Position numbers and translations under genes: made by a program. This document shows positions 32,380-43,283 of a stretch of 64,000 nucleotides of DNA, piece by piece (position 1 is the first letter of the stretch; every line of letters starts with the position of its first letter). The notes beneath the pieces were generated by a model. That model was not told the DNA's origin. It did no database searches and saw only the letters and a program-made list of their open reading frames with translations. The stretch comes from Chiridota heheva (lineage: Eukaryota > Echinodermata > Holothuroidea > Apodida > Chiridotidae): contig JAIGNY010000690.1 in assembly GCA_020152595.1 (NCBI GenBank), positions 1,913,501 to 1,977,500 of the forward strand, read 5' to 3'.

Positions 32380-33470
32380 GAAACAAAATAGTAAATAAAC
32401 TACCTCATTATATACCTCAGTCCATGCAAGTTTTCTGTCAAGTTTGATCTCCTTTGTGTAGATGTGACTGGTGTGATAAATATACTATAGATGATTGGCG
32501 CCCCCATCGTTCTTATCAATTGTTAATGTATTTTAAAGAAATTTTAACTAATTCTTTTACTAATTAAATATTTTTTTTACACTTTCTTTAATTTGTAATA
32601 TTTTAGAGTATGTGTTCTAGATATTGTTTTACGCAAATTAACTTTTTGAATATATCCTTAATAAGAATTTTGAATGCTTTTTTCACAATTTTATTTCTTT
32701 TGAAAAAATTTGCTTGACTAATCGTTAGGTGCCATGAACAAGTTTGTTTAGTTGGATGGCTAATTTGAAATTGTTGATTTCATTTCATAGACACATTTAA
32801 GCTGCAATGTAACAATTGCTTGCACCAATACCCTGTAAGCCGTGAGACGCTCATAACATGATTTTGATATTTGCCATTTACATGTAGTGCAGATCACTGC
32901 AGCTTAATTTTTTTTTTAATAATAACAATACAAAAATAAGTTTCGGTTACTGTAATGTTTTATTTAAATTATGTATTGGGCAGAAATTAAGTTCTATATT
33001 CATCTCAGACTTGCATATATTTTTATGCATTCAGTATTTTACTCATCAAAATCAGCATACTGTATTAATTAGGTATTTGATGCAATGATGTTTGCCCTTG
33101 AGCAACTGAAAATAAAGCTACATCAATCTGGCATTTTAGTCTGCAATTATTGGTGCCCGAATGAGATATTCAGAAGCCCCCAGGCACCCCCGTTGCATAA
33201 GATTTTTTGAGACCTGTGATTATTTTCAAAAACACAAAGATTGTATTTTGTTGATATTCATGGCAGATGTGTTTTAAGTGATACAGGGTTTGTTGTAAGC
33301 TTCATTCTATTAAGATTCCACATTTCTCACTTGGTCAACCGTACTGATGTTCCCTTCTTTGAACATTGCCAGCAGCACACTACATTGAAATATGTTAGAC
33401 ATTCCCCCAAAGGACAAACATTTGTGAACTTTCAGATAGAAAACATTTTTGGGGATAGATTTGTATAGGA
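32380..33470. other. No recognisable feature
   Basis: AT-rich sequence. Nothing recognised on either strand. Confidence 0.4.
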
Positions 33471-33474
33471 ACAG

Positions 33475-33775
33475 TAGTATAGAAACTGTAATGTTAAATT
33501 CAACTGCATAAAAGTTAAATCCATCCGATCCATTAGGCTCATAGGGCCGGTGCTTATCCCTGGTTTCCATGGCACAAGCGGATGAGAGTACATTATTCCC
33601 CCTGTACAGGATGCCAGTCCATCGCAGATTAACTCCCCAGCAGTGCTGGTACTCATCTTACAGCTGAGTGGACTGAAGCAAGTAGAGTAAAGTGCCTTGC
33701 TCAAGGACATAATGCAACGCTCACGGCGGGAATCGAACTCGGTACCTTTCGCGTACTGCATAGTAGCTAATAAAG
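33475..33775 (-). mobile_element. tRNA-derived SINE, 5'-truncated
   Basis: On the minus strand: a pol III B-box-like GAGTTCGATTCCCGCC (about 33725-33740), then TCCTTGAGCAAGGCACTTTA, a CAGTCCACTCAGCTGTAAGA block, GCGATGGACTGGCATCCTGT and GCCATGGAAACCAGGGATAAG. The block after the B box resembles the conserved central domain shared by many metazoan SINEs; I cannot say which named domain it is. The A box is not visible. Confidence 0.65.
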
Positions 33776-34144
33776 TAATATAATGAATATGATTATAATC
33801 ATATATACCGTAGGATGATGGGTGATATGTCCAAGCCCAAAGTAGTATATTACTTATAGTAGTCAAAAGTGATGCAGAAAAAATATGGAAAGTTGAACCA
33901 AAACTTCTTAATATTAGATATTGTCACGTACTACACATGAAAAACTGAGATACTGTGATGAATTTACATTCTAAAATTAAATTGGCCAACTGATAATATA
34001 ACATATTGTATATTTCTTGCAAAGCTATGTGGAACCTTAAAAAACTAGTAAGCTTTGTTGTGATGGAAATGATTGTCTTGTTATTTAAGCAATTATGTAA
34101 GTAGTTATAATATACCAACATGTTGGATGATAACATGCTAAGGT
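33776..34144. other. No recognisable feature
   Basis: AT-rich sequence. Nothing recognised. Confidence 0.4.
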
Positions 34145-34235
34145 CACCCATATGTCACCCTACAAAATGGCGATGTAAACAAAGTTACGTGACCTCGTGA
34201 CGTCAGCTGAAACACTCTAATATATCTCAAAATTC
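34145..34235. mobile_element. Fragment of the THAP-bearing repeat (upstream part only)
   Basis: ACAAAATGGCGATGTAAACAAAG and GACGTCAGCTGAAACAC match the segment upstream of the THAP start in the 38-kb copy (same orientation) and in the 22-kb copy (inverted). It contains the CRE-like octamer TGACGTCA. No coding part is present here. Confidence 0.6.
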
Positions 34236-35380
34236 TCTGGCAAAGAGATCCAAGAAGTTATGACTTTTCTGCAGAAATCAAGTGCCAAAGAAATGCAGAT
34301 GATGGACAACGAAGAACAAACAAGTGATTAAAGTACATTCACAAGTTGATCTTTTCTGTGAGTTCTCAGTTCTAAGATTGCTCCAAGTACAAGCACTTCT
34401 GTTGAAGTATTAATATTGCTGAAATTGTACGTCAAGGTTGTGTATCTTAAGATTTCTATTTCAATCTTGCGTGATGTACATGATATTGACAATTGCACAG
34501 CCAATCCAGTGTGGCAATTTTTTTTAAACAAATTGCAGTACAGCAAAGTTTTATATTTCTTTACTCATAGAGGTCATTTAGGAGTTTGAGATTTAAAGAA
34601 AGTTCATTTTGAAAATAATTGACATGTAGATTGTCTAAGAATGATGTCACACCTTTACTCTTAAAAACAATTAATCAAGTTTGAAACTTGCTTTAATGTT
34701 TTTCTTTAATGATTCTTGCCAATTGGACCGTTCAGCTCACTCATCTGTACTTTATTGCACGTTTATAATTGACTTCACCATAGGCCACACCCACCATAGC
34801 AACGCGATAACTAGGTGGGGAAAATAAACCTCAAATCCACAATCATGCATGACCAATACATTGACAATTAGATGTTCCTGTGCCTGCTGCAAGTTTTGAT
34901 CCATTTTTGGCACTTCTCCGGATCTTTAGAGATGTTAGCAAATGGAATAAACAAAATTTTGTTTGCTTACTGTTCTGGGTAACAGCAATCAGATTTACAA
35001 AGCCCGCGGGCCCATCAGCACAACGTTTGTTGATCATTTTGTCGTCACCCAGTTAGTGTGTGCAGAAATTTGTTTTGTACAGTATATTGCATTGACTGCA
35101 CGAGCTCATGCCGCTAGCTATCTGTACTGTACCAGTACCACGTATGATATTGTCCCACTTGATTATGCAGATTTTGTTGCTATGCAGATTCATGCAGTGA
35201 TTGGTTGAAAAAGCTGTCAAATCATTTAACTAAGAGGTTAATTAGTATATAAACTTGCAAATCATTTTCAAAATGATACATGTAAATGGGGTTATTATGA
35301 TGGTCATAGGTATAGAGAGTTATTCTGGATATCATTGTAGCGAAGTTGCTCTCACAAGGAAAAACTAAATTCCTTAGAAG
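34236..35380. other. No recognisable feature
   Basis: Mixed composition. Open frames on both strands near 34843-35208 show no recognisable motif. Confidence 0.4.
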
Positions 35381-35381
35381 A

Positions 35382-35938
35382 GTCAATCAAACCCTATGAT
35401 AATAACTGTAGAAAACATAACTTGGAGCAATCAAGCCCTATGATAATAACTGTAGAAAACATGCCAACTTGGAGTAATCAAACCCTATGATAATAACTGT
35501 AGAAAACATGCCAACTTGGAGCAATCAAACCCTATGATAATAACTGTAGAAAACATGCCAACTTGGAGCAATCAAACCCTATGATAATAACTGTAGAAAA
35601 CATGCCAACTTGGAGCAATCAAACCCTATGATAATAACTGTAGAAAACATAACTTGGAGCAATCAAGCCCTATGATAATAACTGTAGAAAACATGCCAAC
35701 TTGGAGCAATCAAACCCTATGATAATAACTGTAGAAAACATGCCAACTTGGAGCAGTCAAACCCTATGATAATAACTGTAGAAAACATGCCAACTTGGAG
35801 CAATCAAACCCTATGATAATAACTGTAGAAAACATGCCAACTTGGAGCAGTCAAACCCTATGATAATAACTGTAGAAAACATGCCAACTTGGAGCAATCA
35901 AGCCCTATGATAATAACTGTAGAAAACATAACTTGGAG
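35382..35938. repeat. 47-bp tandem array
   Basis: About 12 units holding CAATCAAACCCTATGATAAT, then AACTGTAGAAAACATGCCAA, then CTTGGAG. Three units lack GCCA (43 bp). Copies are almost identical, which suggests recent homogenisation. Confidence 0.95.
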
Positions 35939-36391
35939 CCGAGCAGATTAATCATTGATGAGACCCTCTAAGGAGAAAGGAGCGGTAAGAAGTAGAAGAA
36001 GACCCATCTCATTAGAATTCACATTTTATGTGAAAATAAAATGTCATAGCCGCTAATGTGATATAATGCTGTAAAAATATCAAGAAAATCAGATTTGACA
36101 ATCTCCAGGGGATATCTGCGGGGATAATGATACTTTAAGTCTTTTGGGAAGTTTTTCTTTGAAAAATTAATGTCTGAAATGTTCTGAGCTGAGTATTCTG
36201 TTATAAGTAGCGGTGTATTAATGATCATTAAGTTAATCGTCTTGAAATTCATATGAAAGATCTGATTGAATGGGGAAAGTGAATGAAATTATTTTCATCA
36301 AATTTTGATTAATGTTTTTGATTGCCTGAGCAAAAATAAATTATTGATACTTAAATGGATTTTACTTAGGTGTGCTTTTGTTGTCTTTTAG
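35939..36391. other. No recognisable feature
   Basis: AT-rich sequence. Nothing recognised. Confidence 0.4.
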
Positions 36392-36431
36392 ATACGTTTA
36401 AGTTCATTTCTAGCTTTTGCCGAATTGGGAA
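36392..36431 (+). CDS. Candidate 40-bp internal exon
   Basis: A good acceptor (TGCTTTTGTTGTCTTTTAG) and a good donor (GGGAA|GTGAGT) bound 40 bp that read IRLSSFLAFAELG in the phase expected after the exon ending at 26241. Joined to the exon at 37009, the phase would select the frame KVRMRAPTLNS rather than the more protein-like SEDEGTNPQQQ frame, so either this is not an exon of the same transcript or the 37009 frame choice is wrong. Confidence 0.3.
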
Positions 36432-36606
36432 GTGAGTGGCAGAATTGTAAAGATTTTTAAAGAAGTGTGGAAATTTTGAGGTTTTTTGGTAGATGTTTTT
36501 ATGGTATATATTAGCTTCTTGTCTTGTTTCCAGTGTAAATGCCTGTTAAGGGTTATGAATGATCACAGCGCGTCAAGTTCAAATCAGTTTGCTGGAAAAT
36601 ACATTG

Positions 36607-36988
36607 CGGTATTCGTTGTATTAAGCACCCTGCTCTATTAAGCGCCCCTGCTCTATTAAGCACCCCTGCTCTATTAAGCGCCCCTGCTCTATTAAGCGCC
36701 CCTGCTCTATTAGGCGCCCACCCAACATTTTGTTGACTGTTAACATAATTTATTTGATTAATTTAAAGACTTAAATTTAGTTTTGTTACATTATTGGCTT
36801 ATTTTGCGTCTTACGCTCACGATATTTTGTTGTGGTTATTGTGGGGCTAGTGTAGAATTAGTTCACACAATTCAGATCGAATAACACACTGTAACGGAGC
36901 ATGGGTGCTTATTAGGAGAAAACTTCAGGCCTAATAAGTGGTGCAATTCTATTTTCATAAGTGCCCCGGGCGCTTACATGGAATACGG
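36607..36988. mobile_element. MITE with CGGTATTC termini and an expanded terminal repeat
   Basis: The left end CGGTATTCGTTGTATTAAGC and right end (complement) CCGTATTCCATGTAAGCGCC are inverted repeats. Just inside the left end, CTCTATTAAGCGCCCCTG is repeated about five times (36630-36720, 18-bp period). The right end stops about 20 bp before the splice acceptor of the candidate exon at 37009. Non-coding; superfamily not determined. Confidence 0.65.
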
Positions 36989-37008
36989 TAATTACCATTT
37001 TTTTTTAG

Positions 37009-37087
37009 AAGTGAGGATGAGGGCACCAACCCTCAACAGCAGACTCTCCACAGCAGTACTGACTACAAAAATGAAACAGAACTTTAG
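37009..37087 (+). CDS. Candidate terminal host exon with PDZ-ligand-like C-terminus
   Basis: Preceded by CCATTTTTTTTTAG. In the frame that starts after one base it reads SEDEGTNPQQQTLHSS and ends TDYKNETEL then TAG at 37085-37087. The composition (acidic, Gln/Ser/Thr-rich) and the last residues T-E-L fit a class I PDZ-binding C-terminus (S/T-x-hydrophobic at the end), as in many channel, transporter and receptor tails. The frame requires two bases from the previous exon. A second frame is also open (VRMRAPTLNSRLSTAVLTTK...), so the assignment is not certain. The protein is unknown. Confidence 0.45.
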
Positions 37088-37185
37088 ATTTGAATATCTC
37101 AGGAATAAGATAATTTGTTGCCATTTTTTTAAATCCTCTTTCATGAATTACTTTTTGTGACCACTAAAAGGAACTGTACTTCTTC

Positions 37186-37378
37186 TCTGTCTTTTAGAAA
37201 GAATCTAAAGACATTCTTATTTTCAAACTCTGCCTGAACAATTGCTTGCTCATACACATCATATTCTGTTGACTGTTTTTCTTTGTTAATTTGTACATGT
37301 TATTGTTGTAATGCGCTTTGTATCCTCTGGTAAAAGCGCAATAGCAAAGTTCTTTATTATTATTATTATTATTAAACC
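37186..37378 (+). mobile_element. LINE 3' end with (TTA)n tail
   Basis: Codons for SFRKNLKTFLFSNSA match the C-terminal K..LKT.LF motif common to CR1/L2-like LINE ORF2 proteins. They are followed by a 3' UTR with GTAATGCGCTTTGTATCCTC and a (TTA)n tail at 37356-37374. Severely 5'-truncated. Confidence 0.6.
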
Positions 37379-37394
37379 AATCCTTCAAGAATAA

Positions 37395-37510
37395 TTAGGA
37401 TCCTGCAGTATCACATGACTGGGATCAGATCTGGTGAACATTCTCACAATAAGAAATCGGCCAGTACCTGCAGTGGTTCTGTTCACAAGCTCGGATTCAA
37501 CTGAGAATTT
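37395..37510. mobile_element. Solo copy of the end repeat that flanks the 33-bp array
   Basis: GGGATCAGATCTGGTGAACA and ACCTGCAGTGGTTCTGTTCA match the two flanks of the array element at 29715-31145 (one inverted, one direct). No array is present here. Confidence 0.55.
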
Positions 37511-37769
37511 GACCCAAGACTCATTCTCTAAATATGGGACTTGTTGCTTTGTGTTTGAGGGTCACTATTTAGGGTAGAAAATGTAGTGGGAAAGTTTAAA
37601 AAACGAAAGGAGTTAGAGAGGATTTCATGGTGACTAATTTTTGGGGCTCGTGCCAAAGATTACAAAGCAGTTTGGTTGTGTGGTCCGTAGGGATGTTTAT
37701 GGACATAAAGAGTTGAAAAATTAGCTATTAAAAAGTGTTTAAAATTTGGAATGTAACAGTCCTTGGAAT

Positions 37770-37870
37770 TCCTACATACATACATACATATAAGGCATTT
37801 ACAAAGCGCCACTACATCAAGAACGCAACGCATATGGGGAAACATAATAACGACAAAGTACAAATAAAGC
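37770..37870 (-). mobile_element. Possible LINE/SINE 3' end with (TATG)n tail
   Basis: On the minus strand a GTAGTGGCGCTTTGTAAATG block is followed by CCTTATATGTATGTATGTATG. The layout GCGCTTTGTAAA plus short-unit tail resembles the other LINE/SINE 3' ends of this window. Short and not diagnostic. Confidence 0.4.
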
Positions 37871-38034
37871 ATAACATGATATGAAAATACAGTGTTAGAG
37901 AAAAACAACATAAAATTGGATACAAATAATACTTCAAACACTTTTTGAATTTGCCTAAAGAGCCAGATTCTCTGATGGAAATAGTTCCGTTGGTGATTAG
38001 TTATGGTTCCTTTTTTTTTTTTTTGCTTCCGATT

Positions 38035-38480
38035 TTACTTCATATTTTCCTTAAGTTTTATATATTCACCGGGTATACAAAGAGTATCTTTAACGTTAAC
38101 GTCAGATAATTGTTCTTTATACTCAGACAAAGCCCACATACCTGATATAAAGTGCTTGCTACAAATCCTAGTGTGTACCATACTGTAGGTTGAAAGCCAT
38201 CCATATGTAACAGCTGTATGCAGAAACCCACTTCGAACGTCGATCAGGATCAGATGGAAATTGAGAAAATGTCTTTTTATTCCCCAGCACACATCTATTA
38301 GTGCAACCAATAGTACTGCAAGATTCCGGCATAATCATTTTACAAAAATAATCTTATATAACAACATGCAAAGGTATGTAAATCTAATGAAGTGTACAGC
38401 AGATAATAATATTTTTTCCGACAAAATAACGATGTAACCAAAGTCATCTGACCTCATGACGTCAGCTGAAACACCCTTAT
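38035..38480 (-). pseudogene. THAP-domain gene fragment, copy 2
   Basis: The minus strand starts (from about 38330) MPESCSTIGCTNR, then NKKTFSQFPSDPDRRSKW, and ends its finger with HTRICSKHFISG (about 38160-38190). These give the THAP C2CH ligands: C of ESC, C of GCTNR, and C and H of ICSKHF, plus the FP and W positions typical of the fold. THAP domains bind DNA and head P-element/Kolobok transposases and host THAP proteins. A frameshift separates the first half from the second, which is open on to SEYKEQLSDVNVKD and stops at 38035. The upstream 140 bp, with TGACGTCA near 38458, are shared with copy 1 and the 34-kb fragment, so the unit spread as a repeat. Confidence 0.75.
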
Positions 38481-40440
38481 TAGAATAGGTTTCAGGTTAC
38501 CCAGGTCACGGATTCTCTGAAAAGTTGGGGGAAAAGTTTTCTTCTATGAATGACAAACAGAACATCGGTGCTATCTGATATCAACATCCTTCACTTGAAA
38601 CACACTTGGAACCCGCTGATCTGTAGGATTATTCAACTTCAAAAAAGTGCTCAAACATAAAATGTAACGTAGTACATACTTCTTATTGCTTCGTGTAATG
38701 TTCAGATAAGTGCCTTTACATTGCAGCAAAGCTTGTCGGAGGGCAAGTGAAATTCAAGAAATTAAATGGGGGCCTCTTTGGTCTGAAGTATTTATCAAAA
38801 ATCAAAAGAAAATTCAATATTCCAATCAAAATGGCGGCAAATTGACCATTTTACAAGGAATTGCAAAGTTGATTGAATATTCTCACAATTAAAGTCAAGT
38901 TATGGCATGTAACCTTGACGACTTGGGGCTATTACCTCCCCAATCATTCGATTACAAAATCTAGTACTGCCCACATGATCTGTCATAACTACTCAAATTT
39001 GTTCCTTCAGTTGAAACACACTTGGGGTACTCCCTGATCTGTAGGATTATTCCACTTCAAAAATGTGCTTGAACATGAAATGTAGCATAGTCAATATTTC
39101 CTGTTGCTTCGTATAATGTTCAGATAAGTGCCTTTCAAATCTTATCAGAGGGCAAGGGAAATTGAAGAAGTTAATTGGGGGCCTCTTTTGTTCGAAATAT
39201 TGATAAAAAAATCAAAACAATAGTACTCAATATTCTATTCCAATAAAGTTGGCAACAAATTGACCATTTTACAAGGAATGGCAAAGTTGATTGAATATTC
39301 TCACAATTAAAGTCAAGTATTAGTGTACGACCTTGACGCCTGGGGGCTATTACTTCTGCAATCATTCGATTACAAAATCTAGTGCCATGGCCTCGTGATC
39401 TGTCATAACTGCTCAAATTTGTTGATGCAGAAATAGAAGCTATTAGAATATGTTGCTGGTTACTCATAGATTCTCTGAAATATTGGTGAAATTTAAATTT
39501 TCTTTTGTGAATGAAAAACAAACAGCTTCTATTTTCAAAATGGATTTTCATCGTCAAAATGGTCTGGAATAAAGCCTTCACATTACCATTGTACTCCATT
39601 TGTGGTACTTGATAAACTCTGTACCAGAATAGCTAACATAATTTTGGCTTGCTATTGTGGTACAGAGTTTATTAAGTCCCAAAAAAGGGTATAATGGTAG
39701 TGTGAAGGCTTTATTCAGTCCATTTTGACAATAGAAATCCATTTTGAAAGTAGAAGCTGTTAACAGAATAATTGGGCATGAGCCATCTGATGTGAACATT
39801 CTTCAGTTGAAACACATTTGAGGTACCCCCTGATCTGTAGGATTATTCCACTTCAAAAATGTTCTTAAACATGAAATGTAACATAGTCAATATTTCCTAT
39901 TGCTTCGTATAATGTTCAGATAAGTGCCTTTCAAATCTTACCAGAGGGCAAGAGAAATTAAATGGGGCCTCTTTTGTCTGGAATATTGATAAAAAATCGA
40001 AAAATGATACTCAATATTCCAATAAAGTTGGCAACAAATTGACCATTTTACAAGGAATGGCAAAGTTGATTGAATATTCTCACAATTAAAGTCATGTAAT
40101 AGCATACGACTTTGACGCCTGGGGTAATAACTTTCGTAATCATTCAATTACAAAATCTAGTGCCGCGGCCTCATGATCTCTCATAACTACTCAAATTTGT
40201 TGATGCAAAATGGAAGCTATTAGAATAGTTTTCAGGTTACCCATAGATTTTCTGAAATACTGGCAAAGTTTTCTTTTATGAATGAAGAACAGAATAAATG
40301 GACCACCTGATAAATGCATCTTTCAATATACTAAGAACCTGTGATCTTTAGAATCATTCAATTTCAAAATATGTGTTTTAACATGAAATGTAACCATGTA
40401 AATATTTCCTATGTTTCATGAAAAAGTGGTTACACAATGG
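38481..40440. repeat. Repeat family R: about three and a half tandem copies of ~500-650 bp
   Basis: Landmarks recur in order: TTGAAACACACTTGG, CTGATCTGTAGGATTATTC, GCTTCGTATAATGTTCAGAT, AAATTGACCATTTTACAAGG, TTGATTGAATATTCTCACAA, CAATCATTCGATTACAAAATC, ATCTGTCATAACTACTCAAA. Copies begin near 38585, 39010 and 39800, with a partial one at 40255-40440. A palindromic MITE interrupts the second (39521-39761). Another copy at 41060-43760 is split by a 2.1-kb insertion. No coding capacity is seen; mean divergence looks moderate. Confidence 0.8.
39521..39761. mobile_element. Palindromic MITE Q, copy 1, with AACA target duplication
   Basis: The ends AACAGCTTCTATTTTCAAAA (left) and AACAGCTTCTACTTTCAAAA (right, complement) extend as an inverted repeat over nearly the whole 241 bp (AATAAAGCCTTCACA, CTCTGTACCAGAATAGC on both arms). 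AACA flanks both sides (39517-39520, 39762-39765). Other R copies keep the uninterrupted ACAGAA site. A second copy lies at 49692-49927. Confidence 0.85.
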
Positions 40441-40595
40441 TAACAATTTTATTTTCCCTATTTCAATCTAAATTTACGTCAAAAGGCTCGGTATAATCCC
40501 CATTAATAAGTTAATATTATGAAAGAACTGATGGAGTTCTCTTGAATGATATAAAAAGTCTTTTTGGTATGGTCCTAAATGAATATTTATAATTT

Positions 40596-40957
40596 AGACT
40601 TCTGTGGTGTAGTGGTTAGTGCTTTGTCCTCTCCCAGGTTCGTATCCCGGTGGGTCTGCAACCTGTGAGTTCACAACTGGTTATCAAAGGCCCCGGGTTC
40701 GTATCCCGGTGGGTCTGCAACCAGTGAGTTCACATCTGGTTATCAAAGGCCTCCGGGCTCGTATCCCGGTGGGTCTGCAACCAGTGAGTTCACATCTGGT
40801 TATCAAAGGCCCCGGCCGTACCTCGGTGGGTCTGCAACCAGTGAGTTCACATCTGGTTATCAAAGGCCATGGCTGTCTTGATATAATGTCAAGAACCGGA
40901 TGCTATCTGGACGTTAAACCTTGCTATGCTATGCTATGCTATGCTATGCTATGCTAT
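40596..40957 (+). mobile_element. tRNA-derived SINE T1 with amplified B-box region
   Basis: A tRNA-like head: A box TGGTGTAGTGGTTAGTGC (about 40606) and B box GGTTCGTATCCCG (about 40638). The B-box segment with the following GTGGGTCTGCAACCAGTGAG block is repeated four times (about 60-bp period, 40636-40865); the later copies decay (GGCTCGTATCC, then GCCGTACCTCG). The body continues GTCTTGATATAATGTCAAGA and ACGTTAAACCTTGC, and the tail is (TATGC)n at 40922-40955. The same SINE, minus strand, is at 50487-50665. Confidence 0.8.
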
Positions 40958-41156
40958 ATTGTTGATCCAGTGAGTACAGGTCAAACAATATAAATCGAAA
41001 AATACGAATTGCTCTGTGTTAACTCAAAACTGATACTATGTGCTTTGTATGAATTCTTATATTCCTTGTAGACTTTATTTACATCTCTTCATTTGAACAT
41101 CATAGATTATCTGAAATATTTGTGAATGTTTTCTTTTATGAATAAAGAGAACATAT

Positions 41157-43279
41157 AGTCAATTCCATGTGACGGGTGTTACGGTTCAGAGACAATTTCT
41201 GAACTTCAGAATAATTTCTCTCAAATACTAACTGTTATTATCCCAATGCAGTACACCCCTAGGTATACTATATAAGCTTCTACTTAATTCAGAAGGAAAA
41301 AGTCGGACAAATGCTACAACAGATGAGACTGAGGCGAGCAAACATGCATGACGGGTGTTACATGAAAACACACAGGTTTTTCAATTTAGATGAATACATG
41401 TAAAACTCTTGTGAAGTTAAAAAAGCAATGAGCAAAGTTTAATCATCAAATATAAGTTGGAACTTCATTCTAATAAAACATTATTAAATCTAAGGAATTT
41501 ACCAATCTTAAAGAGTTTTAGCACTAAAATAGTTGTTGTGACAGGTGTTACATTATATGTGACAGGTGTTGTGATGTCTGAAATTTGTATTGATCAGTTT
41601 TGATTTTTTCCCTGCAAACAGTTAGAATAATCTATGTTGAATGTACTTTGATCTCTATTGCACAAAATAAGCTTTGAATACAAGTAAAACAGTATGAAAA
41701 TACAAAGGATCACTATGTATATATCTTTTGGAGACTGATGTCACTGATGGGGAACACCATATTGTGGAAGTTGTTGTAACACCACGCTATGAGGTTCACA
41801 CAATGCAATGCACTGCACTTTCAATGATTTTCAGTACCTAAATGCCATAAATGCCAATTTTGATAAATGTTTATTTAGATTTACATAATTCCTAAAATTA
41901 TAGATGTCGTTGACCTTCTATGTATTGCATAATGCATCTTTTACTTGATCGTGACACCCGTCACATAAATTGTGACGGGTGTTACACATTTTATTTTGTA
42001 CCAGAGGTTTGCAAATGTAGGTAATTACATTGATAGAATAAAACTGATATAAAGATACCAATATGCACAAGGTGCATGCTAAAAAGTTTCTCTTTAAGCC
42101 TACCCTCACCCGACACCTGAGTTTATCCTGATAACTCAGTTATGACAATTACCAACCCGACTTCCTGTTCCGTGTATTGTGTTTCCACTCCAAGCTGGCT
42201 GTTCATCTGCCATTCCCATGCACGCCACAGTCAAGTAGCCCAAGGTTATTTGTGTGTATAAAATTACAGGGAACTTTTTGTGATTCAAATCACTCATCCA
42301 TGTTAAGTGTCTTAGTCGGAGAAATGTTGTTTTCAAACTGGTGATAAAAATAGCTATGTATTATAATGCCTGAGGTATTAATGTGCATTAACTGTGATTG
42401 ATTGACGGACCATTTCTCCTAAGGAAAGACATTGCTTCCTGTGCATTGAAGTATAGTTTGTATACTCCATCCCTGTAGAAGATTATACCATTTTTTTTTA
42501 ACAGGTGACAGGTGTTACAGTGGCAGTTTCCCAAACCATATAATTGGCACATCTAGGAACATTATCAATTCTTATAACAAGATTTTTAAAGGCTATAAAT
42601 ATAAATTAATGTACTGAACTTTGTAAATCTTCAGTTTTTATTGTCATTAACTTTCCATGTATTACATACTGCATTTTGTACAATGTATGTAAACACCCGT
42701 CACACAATTTGTAGCGGGTGTTACATGTTTATTTTTCCCATATGTATGAAGGAAAAAAAAAATCTAATTTATTGGGTACATCTGATATATAGATATCAGT
42801 CTGCATGAAGAGGATTTGAATTATATTTTTTATACTTCATCTCTAAGTAGAGTCATAAAAAGCTTTCTGAAAAAGTGTGATGAGTGTTACATGTACATTG
42901 ACAATTTCTCAAATGTTGCTTCAAAAAATCCAGTCATTGAGTCTACTAACTGCATAGATATAAATATATATATGATATGCATGCATCAGGAAAAGCAAGT
43001 AAATACCTTAACCACTAAAACAAAACACATTCAATCTAAGAAGTTGGTACACCATGAAAAAAATATTGGTGAACTTTGGAAAAAAATGAGCTCAAAATTA
43101 CCATTTGCATTGCATGGTACTCGATAGAGTGCAGCGTTTATTTTGCATAAATACTTGGACATTTTTTGAAAATTTCTTTGATCATGAAAATTCACATTAA
43201 TGGATACGAAAAGCAACTAATCTGCTCCAAGTTATTACCAATTTTCATGCTTTATGTCCCTATTTCTGTGGAATTGACC
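41157..43279. mobile_element. Element G, copy 1: 2.1 kb, rich in TGACGGGTGTTAC motifs
   Basis: Terminal inverted repeats: left AGTCAATTCCATGTGACGGG, right (complement) GGTCAATTCCACAG. ATAT flanks it at 41153-41156 and 43280-43283, and the surrounding R repeat resumes across the gap, so the ends are well defined. TGACGGGTGTTAC or close variants occur about ten times: 41170, 41349, 41539, 41560, 41951 (inverted), 41972, 42506, 42692 (inverted), 42713 and a weak one near 42877. Pairs at 41951-41985 and 42691-42725 face each other and form hairpins. No transposase. Repeat S is inserted at 42078-42440. A rearranged second copy lies at 45.9-48.75 kb. Confidence 0.75.
42078..42440. mobile_element. 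Unclassified repeat S, copy 2, inserted in element G
   Basis: Similar to 14499-14858. GTGCAT occurs at both edges (42072-42077, 42441-42446). The second element G copy has the uninterrupted sequence (CAAGGTGCCTTTGAAGTATA, about 47910), which confirms the insertion. Confidence 0.75.
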
Positions 43280-43283
43280 ATAT

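Noticed and set aside
33432..33866. 144-codon minus-strand open frame
   Set aside because: It runs through a SINE body and B box; no protein family fits.
40619..40993. 124-codon open frame over SINE T1
   Set aside because: It is translation of the repeated B-box units and the (TATGC)n tail.
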